The notes below the pieces were generated by a model. That model did no database searches, was not told the DNA's origin, and saw nothing but the letters and a program-made list of their open reading frames with translations. Position numbers and translations under genes: made by a program. A stretch of 64,000 nt of DNA, from NCBI GenBank assembly GCA_028015205.1, contig CM051520.1:36633528-36697527 (forward strand), in the 5' to 3' direction. Shown here piece by piece: positions 28,501 to 43,500 of the stretch. Source of the stretch: Mytilisepta virgata (Eukaryota > Mollusca > Bivalvia > Mytilida > Mytilidae). Numbering within the stretch: position 1 is the stretch's first letter; each line of letters begins with the position of its first letter.

Positions 28501-31500
28501 TCTCTGACAGCATATTGCCACAATTGCAGAAATTTCTTGTTGAAAACAAAACAAGTTTCTTAAAATGCAACATTTCAAGAGTACTTAATAATAGCTGAGA
28601 GTAAGTTTTTCATTACTTCGTGATTTTGGAATTGAAGGGGCCAAATGATGCCATGTCCTTTGTTTAAGGTATCCGGACCATAATAGATCATGATCGAAAA
28701 TTATCTCTTTTTGACCGTGAATGGCTGAACCAAACAATTTAAAGCTGGGATTTTGTATATAGATTTTTCTCGAGTTGAAACACACTTTGTTGCTTATATG
28801 CAGAGTCTATAAAAATAAGTTAGTCCTATTGGCATTTCCGAAGTTTGCCGATAATTACCGAGGTAATTTCAATTGCGTTGTATTAAACATCCGGGAATTT
28901 TTGAATAATCATGTGGTCATTTATGGTCCGGATACCTTAAACATTTGGGAACTAAATGAAATGAAGGTAGTAATTAAATTCACAATAAATGTTCATGTAG
29001 TTAACTTTAAGCATACAGCAGGAATGATTTTGATGAGCAGAGGAAATAACAGAAAATTGCTAAAAATAACTGAAATGGGGGGGTTAGGTCTGCAAAAATA
29101 TCATTTTCTGGCAGGTTCTGCAAAGTCTGACAACTTTTCAAATAAATTTAGCAATATCAAATAACTGAAATCAGTTAAATAACTGACTAAAATCATCCTT
29201 GGCATAGGATCGCATGGCAGTCAAAAATTAATTTGTTGGCGTGTCATCATGTAAAAACTCTATAGCTAGTATTTGGTATATAAATTCTGTCTGTTATTGT
29301 ATTTACTTTGTGATACATCTTGCATCTGCTACATGTACCTTCCATATGCTAGCGGCTGCTGTGAACTAAAAATAGGGAGAGACATTTTTCTTGATAGAAG
29401 GCCTCCAGAGACCTTGAGATAAAGAACATCAATAATAGTACGTAAACTTTTGTATTATGTACATGTATGTAGTAACTTTTCCAACTTTTAATTACCAGAT
29501 TTTCTAATCTCAGCGGCAAAATCATCAGTAATCTTCATCAAGAAGTCATAATGTTTATCTTTGACAAATAATCCTATAAAGTTAACTTGACTGAAGAAAT
29601 CCAGATTTAACTTTCCTGGACAATGACTTAGTTTTTCTTCCATATGTATCATTGCCTTACTCAGTATCTCAACTTTATTATCATCACACTAAAAACAGAA
29701 AAAAAAATCAAAATTACGTAAAATATATGTGTATTTGAACAAGGTGTGATTTTGCATTAATGAAAACAGTGCACTCAATTCAGTTTTTTATAACTGATCA
29801 CTGATTTTACCTGTATAATTTTTGTTTGGATAGGATAATCATATTTATAATGGGTTTACAGTCTATTCATTTTAAACCCATGTACAATATACATGTATTT
29901 CCTTCTTTTATTAAATATTGATTGTCTTAATTATTTTGTTTGACAAAATATATAACTGCTCTCATCATGATGTGACTAACTGACAATAACTGTCAATGTG
30001 GTGTTGAGGTAAGAAGTACCTAAATTGTTATGATACAGATTTGTATGAAATGGATTTAGAATACTCAAAACTGCATGTAAATACATGTATTGAAAAGATT
30101 ACATATTTAAAATATATTTTCTTCTTTTTTTTTAAATAGAGGCTGTCTAAATGTCATGTAAAGACAGTCTCCCTTTAATCAGAGAAGTCTCCCTGGTATA
30201 CAATAAAATCTGGTGACCCCATTATATCAGTTAAAAGAAAATTTCAGTAGCACTTATGTATAATTTTTCCTAAAAAAATTCTAGTGACAGGATTTTGAGA
30301 AATCATAATTAAAAGTCTAAAGATTTGACTATGTGAGTGATATGAATTCTGAATATTTAAACATCCAAGTCTTATTTGCCAGAACTTGATATGGGATATT
30401 CTGGGAAGTATTTTTAAAAGTGAAACCATTTATTTTTTATATTCAGATGCAGTTCAATTCCAAATTTTATAAAAATATGACATATAGCCATATAGGCACG
30501 TAAAACTTTAAGGACCAATAAATCGAGCAATTGTCACTGCATTATTTTGTGTTTTATAAAAGTATCTTGTATCATATGTTTTGTTTTGTTATTCATTATA
30601 AGTCATCATATTCATCATAAATTCATATTCATATTAGTATACAGACATTGACGACAACGAACATTTATATACTAGTACTAAATCGAGCATACCTTTAAAT
30701 GCAAATTAACCTGTCCTACCTGTGTAAATTCTTACCTGAGCCTTCTTATTTCATTCTGTTAAAAGGTGTAGAACAGCGCAAAGGTGCAAACCTTTGACAT
30801 TATATTGCAGGTTGTTTTTTCTTTTGAATTTAATTTCGAGGTTCAAATATTTGTTTTCAGTTACATTTAATTTTAAATTAAATATATTTCAAATGCTTCA
30901 AATAGAATTTTCTATTTGTTTCATTTAATTATATTTCAGAATAAAACATTTCAAGGACATTGTGACTTTTTAATGCTGAAAGGTTAAAATAACCAGTGAC
31001 ACAATCAATAATTTTGTGATGCCATTCGGCCATTCATGAACTATAATTATAAACATGATATAACTTAGTTTAAGACTTAGGTTTAGACTATAATATAGAC
31101 ACATTGTACCATATTGTACCATTTAAATATTCTAATTCAATAATTTTAACACTTACTTTAAAAAAGGGACAAAGTGTGACATGTGGGAAATATGAATGTG
31201 CTCCATTCCATCCACATGAAGCGAGACTCTTGTCCCAGAAGTCTGACAGTTGTGACTGTAGTGGGCCAACAGGACACAAATACAGGATGTATTCTCTAGG
31301 AATGTGTTTATCTAATGTTGGATCATGTACATGTGACAACAACCTTTATAAAGTTCAAAGAAATCACAAAATTATAAAGATTTGTTAGATGACATCACTT
31401 ATTAATTGCAAAGTTAAAAATACAATGTACATATACTGTTCGGAAATTTTCGAGTGCACTTATTATTGCAATTCTTCTACCCCAGGAAAAATTGTGAGGT

Positions 31501-34500
31501 TTAATTATTGCGATTGCTGCCCATGTGAAAGAAAAAGTTTTTTTTTATTGAGATCGGAGATGGTGTAAAAATTGAAGATGGAAGTTTTATTAATGTAATC
31601 GTTTTAATTAATAGTTTTAAAAATATTAGAATTTAAAATGTTATTATAAATATAATTGCTGCCAAAACAACAAATATACAATTAAGTATCTACCAATTAA
31701 CCTGTCTCCGGATGTCGGCAATGAAAGAGCGGAAACTTACCGATGTAAATGTAAACAAAGGGAGACAAATTTATATATATATAAAAAATATAATGAATTC
31801 TAAATCAGATGAGAAAATATACATTAAAAATGCAAGTTTTTTAATTGCGATCCTCAACAGATCACAATTTTCGCAATAATTTCCTAATTTACAGTATTAA
31901 GAAATGATTTTTCCATCAAGTAATTAAGTTTCTGTACTTTGAAGGACATGGTAATTGCATATTATTGTTTTCATTTCTAACAGAACTAAAAAAATACTGT
32001 ATTTAAAAATCAATTACTTTGGTTGCTCAAACTGTATATATTGGAATAAAGTGGGTACAAAGTTTTGCTGTTAATTTTTTAGCTTTCCAAAATTCATGCC
32101 AGGAGTGTGGTGATAAAAGTTTATCTAGAAATATGAATGATATGAAAGGAATTTAGGTATTTCAGTATGCCTATTGGATATATGTGCAATCAAACGTCAG
32201 TATTTTAAACTTTGGATGTTTGATTTAAAATGTTGAATTGCAGATTGGCTTATATATTTTCTATAAATTCCCTAAATATAATAGGACTGAGCTAGTGCTG
32301 CAATAACAAATTATCATTTACTTTTAAGATTGTTTTTTCATTAAAGGTAATTTTCTTTAATTTACAGACACCTACCAGTCTGAAGCAAGTTGAACTCCTG
32401 CATCACCTGTAGCAGCTATTGCTTTTTCTCTGAAAAAAAAAAATGTATCATACTATGTAGAGTTCATATTGAGCAGTTGTAAGAAATTTCACACAAACAA
32501 ATGCAAAAAAAAATAGAAAGACAGGTCAGAATCACCCAAAATTGTATTTCATGAACCTCAAAAATGTCTGTTGTAATTACAAGCACATGTATTAGAAACA
32601 TGGTTCCTGGGAACATGTATTGTTCCTCTGCTACATATTTACTTTTCACCGGCTTGGAATAAATGTCGGCTATTGAATGGCTAAGGTGACGCTTTGTTAA
32701 AAAATCAATGCCCCTGTCTAGTCGTTAATGACCCTGGTTACAATATTAAAATGTCTTATTTTTATTCAATGTTTTAGTAAATTAAGAAATAATTCATGGC
32801 AGCCATATATTCGTTGGAAAATGAATTATTTCGATTCTCCAACTTTTCGCTTTTAGCTTAATTTCCAAAAAGCTTCATAATGTGGCTTGCGGTTGATATT
32901 TTTACATGATCAATGTAAAGAAAACCCGATAATCTATACTTGATGTTACTAATGGTATTTTGGAGCAAAAAATGTCCAAACAATTGTAGTATTTCCCCTA
33001 TTCTGAAAGTACCTCTTGTGAGATTTAAAAGAATGGAGTTGTAATTTTGAATATGACGTCAGACGCGTACAACCCGTAATAGATCGCAAATTTTAATACA
33101 TCTTTATTTGCAAAGGGAAGGCAGCACGCAATAATAGAATAAATATTATCATTTTAATATAATTTTGCTCAAAACAGAGGAGACAAATTGCTTTCCAGTG
33201 ACGTCAGAGCGATTATAGCATAAAATGTATCATTTCGCAGAAAAATTGAAATATTGCCATACAACCCATTTGATAATCAAAATTGAATTAAAACACAAAA
33301 CTCTGAGGTTATTACCATATTGTAAATAGGTAAAATCCTCAACATGGAAAGGAGGGCATTTTCTGCACAAGTTATATCTTTTAAATGCACAACTTAATTG
33401 ACATCACATTTATGTTTGCTTTTTGACCGAAGATAACATATTTTTACCACAGAAAAGGCCAAACCAGGAATAAATCTGTTATCTACATTAATAGCTGTGG
33501 GCATTGAGATTGTACCACCCTTCAGCACCACAGACGTGCTTCCAGGTGGTACAATCTCAATGACCATGGCTATAAATGTAGATAACTGATATAATACTGA
33601 TACCAAACCAGAGGCTCCCAGGATCCTGTATCACTCACCTGATAGTGCATTGCCTATTACATAATTAGCAACCAGTTCCCACGAGATTAAAAATTTGGCT
33701 GTGGTGTTCATCTTGGTTGATAGTTTGGGTTACAGACACAATTCTGAATGAGGACCATCTAAGGACCATTGCTGCAAAGTTTGGTTCAAACCTCTCAGTA
33801 ATTTCAGACAGGAAGATTTTTTAATAAATTTTTCATAGGGTCCAATGTTAAACTATGTTCGGCTGTGGCGGCCATCTCGGTTGACAATCCAGGTCATCCA
33901 ACACAATTCTGAAAGAGGACCATCTATGAACTATTTCTATCAAGTTTGGTTACAATTGTCGAAGTGGTTTCAGACAAGAAGATTTTTCAAAATGAATTTT
34001 CCCATAGGGTCCGATGTTAAACTAAGTTCGTCTGTGGTGGCCATCTTGATTGACATTCTAGGTCATTGGACATATTTCTGACTGAGGACCATATACACAC
34101 CATAGTTGTCAAGTCCGGTTCCAATAAGATTTTTTAATGAATTTTCCCATAGGGTCCAATGTTAAACTAAGTTCAGGTGTGGCGGCCATCTTGGTTTATC
34201 CTCCTGTTCATCGGACATACTTCTGAAAGAGGACCATCTAAGGACCAATGATGCTAAGTTTGGTTGCAATTGGCTCAGTAGTTTCAGTCCAGAAGATTTT
34301 TAAATGAATTTCCTGTAGGGTTCTATGTTAAACTAAGTTAGGCTGTAGTGGCCATCTTAGTTGATCGTCCAGTTCATGGGACATAATTCTGAAAGATGAC
34401 CATCTAAGGACCATTGCTGCTATTAAGTTTGATTGCAATTGGCTCAGTAGTTTCAGACAAGAAGATTTTTAAATGAATTTCCCATAGGGTCCTATGTTAA

Positions 34501-37500
34501 ACTAAGTTTGGCTGTGGCAGCCATCTTGGTTGATCGTCCGGTTCATGGAACATAATTCTGAAAAAGGACCATCTAAGGACCATTGCTGCTATGTTTGGTT
34601 GCAATTGGCTCAGTAGTTTCAGATAAGAAGATTTTTATGTGAATTCCCCATAGGGTCCTATGTTAAACTAAGTTCTGCTGTGGTAGCCATCTTGGACAGA
34701 TGTCGGGACCACCAGACATATTTTTGGAAGGTGACTACCCAAGGATCATTTTAGCAAAGTTTAACTGAGATTGGGATAGTAGCTTCAGAGGAGAAGATTT
34801 TTTAAATTTTGACCCCCCTTTTTACTATTTTTAGCTTGGCTGCCATCTTGGTCGAAGGTCGGGGACACCGGACAAATTTTGAAAGGGACCATCCAAGGAC
34901 CATTCCACCAAAGTTTGGTCCCAATTGGCCCAGCGGTTTCTGAGGAGAATATCAAAATGTGAAATGTTGACTACAGACAACGGACGCCAGATGACGGACA
35001 ACAGACGACAGATGCTAAGTGATGACAAAAGCTCACAGGACCCTTCGGGTCAGGAGAGCTGAAAAGCAGGACTGACCACAGTCTGACCAAAGATCTGTTG
35101 CAATTTGTCCATTGGTTTCTGAGATTAAGATATTTTCAAGTAAATGTCAGCATTGATCTGGAGTTAGATCTGTCAATAAGAATATTGAAATTTTCCACAC
35201 AAAGTTAGTTTTGCCCTAAATGGCTTATTGAACCTTCCAAACATATAAGAGAGATTTATAAATATTATTTAATAGAATATTGTTGGCAATACATGTATTG
35301 GTTTAAGGAAGCTATAGCTACCAAACCAAAAGTACTCATCTAAGTTTGTTGCAAGTTTCAGAAGTGAATATTTAAGAATATTTCAATGTACAATAAATTT
35401 AAAATCCAAGAGAAAACTAATTTATTCTCCTGTATCAGGAAATGTCATTTTCATCCTGATTTGATGATAAATTTGTAAATCCATTTTGTGTAGGATCATG
35501 TTTGTTTTGAAATGTGATTGTGTATATTCACAGAATAAATAATAGATTTTAAATTGTTGTAATTTTTTTTTTCTATAAAAATAAAATTAATCTACATTTA
35601 CATGAACCAGGTAGAACATATCATTCAGTAATTTTCTTTTCAGCAAAATACAATGTGCATTATATCTATACATGTACAAAAATGTACAAGGGAAAATGCA
35701 CATATCTCAAATGAAATAAAAAATATCCTTAGGTTACCTCAACATTTAAATAAAGAAATATAATCTGTAATGAGGAAGTATCTCAATGACCCTCACAGAT
35801 AAAAATCTTTCGTTTAAGAACATTAATATAATTTAATATGCATCCAGCTAATCACTATTTAACTGCCTTCTATGAACATATAGAAATTGGTTTTTTTTGG
35901 TTTTATTTTTCATGTATTACCTACATAGATATCCTTTAAACCTTACAAGACATGAAAAAACCTTCAGTATTATCTTTAAATAATGGCTGATAAGAAATAT
36001 CAAAGTAAATTTTATGCTTTAATTGCTGGTTTCTTTCCTAGGTTTTACTATATTTTATTGATTTTTTTATTTTTTACTGCATAATGACCAAAAGTACAAA
36101 TGTACAATTAAGACACACAACAAAGACTATTGCTGATTTAAAATTCCAAAAGTATACAAAAGAATCATGTGAGAATGGAGAAAAACCAATGCTTTAAACA
36201 GCAACATGGTTTTGAGAAATTCTTTCTTTTTTTTTTTTTTGTTCCTAAAATTTAGCCTGAAATGATAGAATTTTTTTCAGTCCTCTTGTAAAGTCAACTT
36301 CATATATTTTCAAAAAGTATATATAGGAGACAGAATGACCATTTGATCTTTAAGGGGGGAATTTCTTATAGTATCTCATTAGTTTTATTCTTTTTCATAC
36401 ACAAGTTTACAAATGCAGAAAGCAACAAATTGTACATGTATTTAGGAGGCAGGACAAGGAAGTCATCTTATATACAAAGTATATCCTAGATATTATTTGT
36501 GGAATCTATGTACTATCCTGCATTTTTTCAATACATGTAGTAGTTTTTTAATTATATGCCTGATTAAAATATTTAACCCCTGATTTCTTTAACCACTTTT
36601 TTAATAAAATTCAATAAGTCTGTAGTTTTCTCAATTTCTTACCTTACCACTTCTCAAATTTTCATAAGTCAAAAAAGGCTATAATGATTATTGGTGGTCT
36701 GAAGAATTGTGTTTAATTTCAGAACGAATGATAGAGCAGAATAATTATTTAATTTATCAAATAACTATAACTGCTAGTTAAACTTTATTACATATGATAA
36801 AATAACTAAATCATGATCACTTGCCTCTCTTCTTTGTGACCAAATGTTATGATTGATAAATCAGAATAAGGATTTTGGATATGAAATAGATAGCGTAAAA
36901 CTTCCAGCATGAAATGTAAGCTGGAGTGATTTTTAAAATTTACTGACTTTTTTTTACAAATCTAAGAATCTGATTTCTCATATAATACATAATTGATGTA
37001 CTTAGTGGTAAACCTTCCAGGGAAGACATACTTCTCCATACTTATGCTCCTGTGTGTTCCTGAGAAAAATATTTGAAGTTCCGTCAAACAGGAAGTGGAC
37101 ATGGGACAGATTCGAAACTGCTGTACATAATACAGTTCTCAATACTGATTCTCTATGCAAATATCAGGAAACTAACCTGTGTGGTTCCTGAGAACTAGAG
37201 GCTAGTGTAGCAGTCAATGTGGCTACCCTAGTTTTCCCATAGGTTCCTATGTTAAACTAAGTTTGGTTGTGGTGGCAAGACATAATTCTTAAAGAGAACA
37301 CTTTATTTTTAACTAAGGACCATTGCTGACATTAGTCTGGTTCGAATGGTCAAGTGGTATCAGACAAGAAGATTTTTAAATGAATTTTCCCATAGGATCC
37401 TATGTTAAACTAAGTTTGCTGTGGTGGCCAACTTAGTCGACAGTCCATGTCATGCGACACAATTCTGAAAGAAGATCATCTAAGGACCATTGCTAGGTTT

Positions 37501-40500
37501 CAATTGCCCGAGTGGTTTCAGACATGAAGATTTTTTTAATTTTTCATATAGGGTCATATGTTAAACTAAGTTCGGCTGAGGCAACCATCTTGGTTGTCAG
37601 TCTTGGTATTCGGACAAATTTCTAAAACAGGACCATACAAGGGCCATTGCTTTAACGTGTGGTTCCAATTGCCCCAGTGGTTTCAGACAAGAATATTTTT
37701 AAATGAATTTTTCCACAAGATCCTATGTTAAACTAAATTCAGCTGTGGTGGCCAACTTGGTTGACAGTCTCGGTCAAAGGACATAATTCTCATAGAAGAC
37801 CATCTAAGGACCATTGCTATCAAGTCTAGTTCTAATTGGCTCAGTGGTTTAAGACAAGAAGATTTCTAACTGAATTTTAGCAGAGGGTCCTATGTTAAAA
37901 TAACTTCAGGTGTGGCAGCCAACTTGGTGGACAGTCCGGGTCATCTGACATATTTCTTAAAGACGACCGTCTAAAGACCATTGCTGCCAAGTCTGATTCC
38001 AATTGGTCATGTGGTTTCAGACAAGAAGATTTTTCAACAAATTTTCCCATAGCGCCCTTTTTTAAACTAAGTTTGGCTGTGGCAGCTATCTTGGTTGACA
38101 GTCCAAGTCATCTGACATAATTCTTAAAGAGGACTATAGATCTAAGGACCATTGTTGCCAAGTCTGGCTCCAATTGGCTGATTGGTTTCAGACAAGAAGA
38201 TTTTTTTTAAATATTCCCATTATGTCCTATGTTAAAGATGACAAACATACCTAAGGAGCAATTCAGTAGACAGACAAAACCCGGGAAGACAAACACGAAC
38301 TCCTATAAAAACCAGGAGTGAACTCAGGTGCTCTGGAAGGGTAAGCAGTTCCTGCTCTGTATATGGCACCCTTCATGAAGTTCAACAAAGTCAATGCGGT
38401 GGTACTCAAAAATCGGTGGAGGTACATGTACAATGTTACGACAGTGGGAATAGGTCCAACATCATCTTAGATATTGGAATACTCTAACAATCAATCAAAT
38501 CGTAATGATGACCGTAATATTTCCTAAGTGATGACATCAACTTATCCCTGATAAAACCCTGGCTAAGAAGCTTTTGTGACAACAGTAATCCTCTTTGTCG
38601 AAAGTCATGATAACTCACACATGCCCTTGAATATCGGATAAGCTGAGAAACATAGACGCCATATGCAGGCGATGCTGGTATATTGCTACTCAAGAAGGGA
38701 AAGTTAACAATAGGAAAGTCGAAGTCAACACGTTTGTCATAAAGTTTTGTCTTCTGATGTCCCTTATTGTCTGTTTCGAGAACAAAATCCAAATATGAAG
38801 CGGACTTTGATGTATCTGTAATGTCCTTAATTTCAAGTTCACTGGGGTAGATGAGATGTAGAAAGTCTTGGAATTTATCATTAAACTAAGTTCAGCTGTG
38901 GCGGCCATCTTGGTTGACATTCAGGGTCATTATTCTGAAAGAGAACCTCCTAAGGATCATTACTGCCAAGTCTTGTTCCAATTAGCCATAGATTTTTTTT
39001 TTTTAGTAACAGCAGCCATGTCGGTTGGAAGTCTGGGATGCCGGACATAATTTTGGAAGGGGGCCACCCAAGGACCTTCCACCAAAGTCTGCTCCCAATT
39101 GGCCCAGTTGTTTCAGAGAAGACCTTTAAAGAAAAGTTTACGCTGGACAACGACAGATGCCAAGTGATGGAAATAGCTCACATGGCTTTTTAGGACAAGT
39201 GAGCTAAAAATGTGACAAAAATTTTTCAATCTCAAATATATTGCAACTTCTGTCAAACAGGAAGTGGACATGCGACAGATCTGAAACGGCATTACACGAT
39301 ACAGTTCTGCATACTGTTGCTCTATATGTCAAATATTGATGGAAGCTGGCTAGTGTGGTTCCTGAGAAAAATGTGACAAATTTTTCTACCTCAAAAATAT
39401 TTGAAGTTCTGTCAAACGGAAAGTGGATTTATGACAGATTCAAACCTGCCTCACATGATACGGTTCTCCATACTGATGTTCTATGCCAAATATCAGGAAG
39501 CTGGCTAATGTGGTTCCTGAGAAAAATGTGACAGAATTTTTCTTATCTAAAAAATATTGTAAGTTCTGTCAAACAGGTAGTGGATATGCGACAGATCTGA
39601 AACTGCCTACACGATACAGATCTCCATACTGTTGCTCTATATGCCAAATATCAGGAAGCTGGCTAGTGTGATTCCTGAGAAAAATGTGACAGAAATTTTT
39701 CTATCTCAAAAATATTCTAAGTTCCGTCAAACAGAAAGTTGATATATGACAGATTCAAACCTGCCTTAAACGATACAGTTCTCCATACTGATGCTCTATG
39801 CCAAATATCAGGAATCTGGCTAGTGTGATCCCTGAGAAAAATGTGACAGAAATTATTTTGTGACGCAACACCGACAAAATTGATGGATAGTGATCCCTAT
39901 ATGTCGCCTCTGCGTAACGCAGGCGACACAATAAACAATATCACATTTAGATATGGGGCTCACAAAGGGTTAATAAAATGCTCCGCTGGGCGCAGCTTGA
40001 TACACCCGCAGAGGTCGAACCCTGAACAGTTGGGGCAAGTATGGACACAACATTCAAGCTCGATACAGCACTGAATTTGGATTGTGGATAAATATTTGAC
40101 ACAGCATAGGTTTCTGACACAGAATGAATGTGGTCTAAGAACTTAAAAAAATTTTAATTTACCTATTCAAACCATATCATTATTATTTGCTTTTATATAT
40201 AAATCAGAAATAACCAATTTAAAATGGAAAATTTTAAAGAAAAAAAAGGAAAAAAAGGAAAAAAAAATCCCTCCCCCAAATTTTTTGAACCCCCTTATGA
40301 TTCATCACCCCCAAACTCAATCCCAGCCTTCCCTTTGTGTTATGGTACCTTGCAGTACAATTTCAGAGAGATTCATACACTTGAACACAAGTTATTGTCT
40401 GGAAACTATCCAGCATATCAAAGAACCCCAAGAATTCAATTTTTGATGAAATCAAATAAAGTTCAATTTTGGACCCTCAAAACCTCAATGTGGACCAATT

Positions 40501-43500
40501 TGATAACCGGGCCCAAATATCAAAAATCTAAATACATGGTTAGATTCAGCATATCGAAGAACGCCATATATTCAATTGTTATTGAAATCAAACAAAGTTT
40601 AATTTTGGACCCCGATTTGGACCAACTTGAAAACTGGGCCCATAATAAAAAAAACTAAGTACATGTTTAGATTCAGCATATCAAAGAACCCCAAGAATTC
40701 AATTTTTGTTAAAATCAAACTAAGTTTAATTTTGGACCCTTTGGACCTTAATGTAGACCAAATTGAAAACGGGACCAAAAATTAAGAATCTAAATACACG
40801 GTTAGATTTGGCATATCAAAGAACCCCAATAATTCAATTTTTGATGATTCAATTTTTGATGAAATCAAATAAAGTTCAATTTTAGACCCTTTAAACCTCA
40901 ATGTGGACCGATTTGATAACCGGGCCCAAATATCAATTTCTTGCTATTGCGCAATACTGTGCAATTGAAGATTTCCTGCTATTGCGCAATACTGTGCAAT
41001 TGAAGATTTCTTGCTATTGCACAATACTATCCATTGCTCAAAGAATCTTTTGAACTTACTAAAGCACTTGACAATCAAGGCACTTACAGCTGGTACACCT
41101 TCGTTAAAGATATTGTTTCAGAAGTAGAAAATGGAGACAATATTTCTAGTTGCAAATCATTAAAGGATGTAAAACTTTTGAAATCTTCTATAAAAAATGG
41201 TGTAAATGAGAAATTTAAAAAGATATTTTTAGATAGAATAAATGGATATGATGAAAATAGTAAATTCTATCTATATAAGAAGTTAAATCCATCTCTCAAA
41301 GGAGATTTATATCTTACAGATCCATTATTTTCAATTAGAAATATATTCACAAAACTGCGTATTAGTGATCACGACCTCGAAATAAAAAAAGGTCGTTATT
41401 ATAAAATCCCTCGGCAAGATAGAATTTGTAAAATTTGCAAGGCTATTGAAGAAGAATCTCATTTCATTTCAAAATGTAAAACTAATAGTAAAATAAGGGA
41501 AACTTTGTTTAATAGTCTTAAGCTTGAAAATAGAGAATTTATAAACATGACAGATGATGAAAAACTGGTCTTTTTGCTTAACCCAACAAATAATAAACAT
41601 ATTACAATGGTTGGCTTCTTTTTAAAGCAGTCATTAGAACTGAGGGCAGAAGTCTCATAATTCATTTGATATGTTATAATGTCGGTTACTAATACTTATG
41701 CGTATAATATTTGGTCTCCAAACTTGCTTTATATGTATTTGTATGTCTTTGTCACAAACTATATCTTTATGTTTAATGACAAATAAAAGTTCTTCTTATA
41801 ATAATAATTTACACATCCTGTTTGGTGTGTATCTCTTGCCTTATCATTATTATTTGCTTTTATATATAAATCAGAAATTTAATAATAAAGTTTTTGGCAA
41901 ATTTCCAATATACATAATTTAAAAGCAGTTTAGGTGAGATAAACAAAAAAGCTTCATCAGTAACATTTTATATTGGCAAATTTCCAATGGAATTTATTAA
42001 TAATAAAGTTTTTGGCAAATTTCCAATATAAATAATTTAAAAGCAGTTTAGCTGAGATATTCAAATGAGTTTCAATTACCAACCTTACACTGCCTTTTAA
42101 ATTATGTTTTGTACTTAAGTAATTGTCCATTAACCTGGAAACCCTTTTCCCCCCTTTTTTGTACCTTATTCCTTAACGGTTGTAGCTATAACTCCCAAAG
42201 ACAATTCTTACCATCCCTTTGTGGTATTCCAATATCCAAAATCTAAATACATGGTTAGATTCAGCATATCAAAGAACCCCAAGAATTCAATTTTTGATGA
42301 AATCAAATAAAGTTCAATTATGGACCCTCTAAACCTCAATGTGGACCAATTTGATAACCGAGCCCAAATATCAAAAATCTAAATACATGGTTAGATTCAG
42401 CATATCGAAGAACCCCATATATTCAATTTTTGTTGAAATAAAACAAAGTTTAATTTTGGACCCCGATTTGGACCAACTTGAAAACTGGGCCCATAATAAA
42501 AAAACTAAGTACATGTTTAGATTCAGCATATCAAAGAACCCCAAGAATTCAATTTTTGTTAAAATCAAACTAAGTTTAATTTTGGACCCTTTGGACCTTT
42601 ATGTAAACCAATTTGAAAATGGGACCAAAAATTAAGAATCTAAATACACGGCTAGATTCGGCATATCAAAGAACCCCAGTAGTTCAATTTTCGATGAAAT
42701 CAAACAAAGTTTAATTTTGGACCCTTTTCGCCCCTAATTCCTAAACTGTTGGGACCAAAACTCCCAAAATCAATCCCAGCCTTCCTTTTGTGGTCATAAA
42801 CCTTGTGTTTAAATTTCATAGATTTCTATTTACTTATACTAGAGTTATTGTGCAAAAACCAAGAAAAATGCTTATTTGGGCCCTTTTTTAGCCCCTAATT
42901 CCTAAACTGTTGGGACCAAAACTCCCAAAAACAATCCCAACCTTCCTTTTGTGGTCATAAACCTTGTGTTAAAATTTCATAGATTTCTATTTACTTATAC
43001 TAGAGTTATTGTGCGAAAACCAAGAAAAATGCTTATTGGGCTCTTTTTTGGCCCCTAATTCTTAAACTGTTGGGACCAAAACTCCCAAAATCAATCCCAA
43101 CCTTCCATTTGTGGTCATAAACCTTGGGTTTAAATTTCATAGATTTTGCAGTCGTATAAAAATGACCTGCGACCTCACGGTTGTTTAAGAAATAATTCAT
43201 TGGTGCCATGCTCTATGGTTATTTTAAAAATGGTAGGCATTATATTTGTGTATATGACACCGAGCGTTAGCGAGGTGTAAAATAGTAACAAATATAATGC
43301 CTACCCATGTTAAAAGAACCATAGGGCATGGCACCAATGAATTATTTCGTTTCGAATAGGACAATATATCATTTCTGCAATCAAAGCGAAACCCTATAAG
43401 GCGTCATTTATGGGCTGATGTTAACAAGGCAAGAAATGTCTTTAAACTAACAAAATTCAATCAAACTTACAGTTTTGTGAGATTTTAAAGCAAATACCAA

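Larger units (their letters stand above)
23834..29495 (-). other. UBASH3 intron 4
   Basis: A 5.7 kb intron dominated by mobile elements listed separately: a foldback (24120-24290), a Ginger-like transposon (24598-26968) inserted in family B repeat (24520-27870), the GGAGATGG and GAGCAACAGCC blocks (28100-28660) and a TTAA-flanked foldback (28662-28942). 23834-24120 and 28943-29495 show no recognisable feature. Confidence 0.55.
39950..43175 (+). repeat. Composite element, family E, with two tandem arrays and a LINE insert
   Basis: The head region has ATGCTCCGCTGGGCGCAGCT, CCCGCAGAGGTCGAACCCTG and GGGGCAAGTATGGACACAAC. From about 40390 to 42720 there are ~133-bp units (CAGCATATCAAAGAACCCCA, AAACAAAGTTTAATTTTGGA, TCTAAATACATGGTTAGATT). 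From 42720 to 43150 there are three ~159-bp units (CCTAATTCCTAAACTGTTGG near 42734, 42893 and 43052). Three ~42-bp steps of TTGCTATTGCGCAATACTGT lie at 40940-41030. A LINE 3' fragment (41030-41800) interrupts the first array. The end near 43160 reads AAAATGACCTGCGACCTCAC. Open frames at 40224-40658 and 42339-42635 are array translations, not genes. Confidence 0.75.

Noticed and set aside
40224..40658. 144-codon frame
   Set aside because: Spans the family E tandem array and repeats in related form at 42339-42635; not protein-coding.
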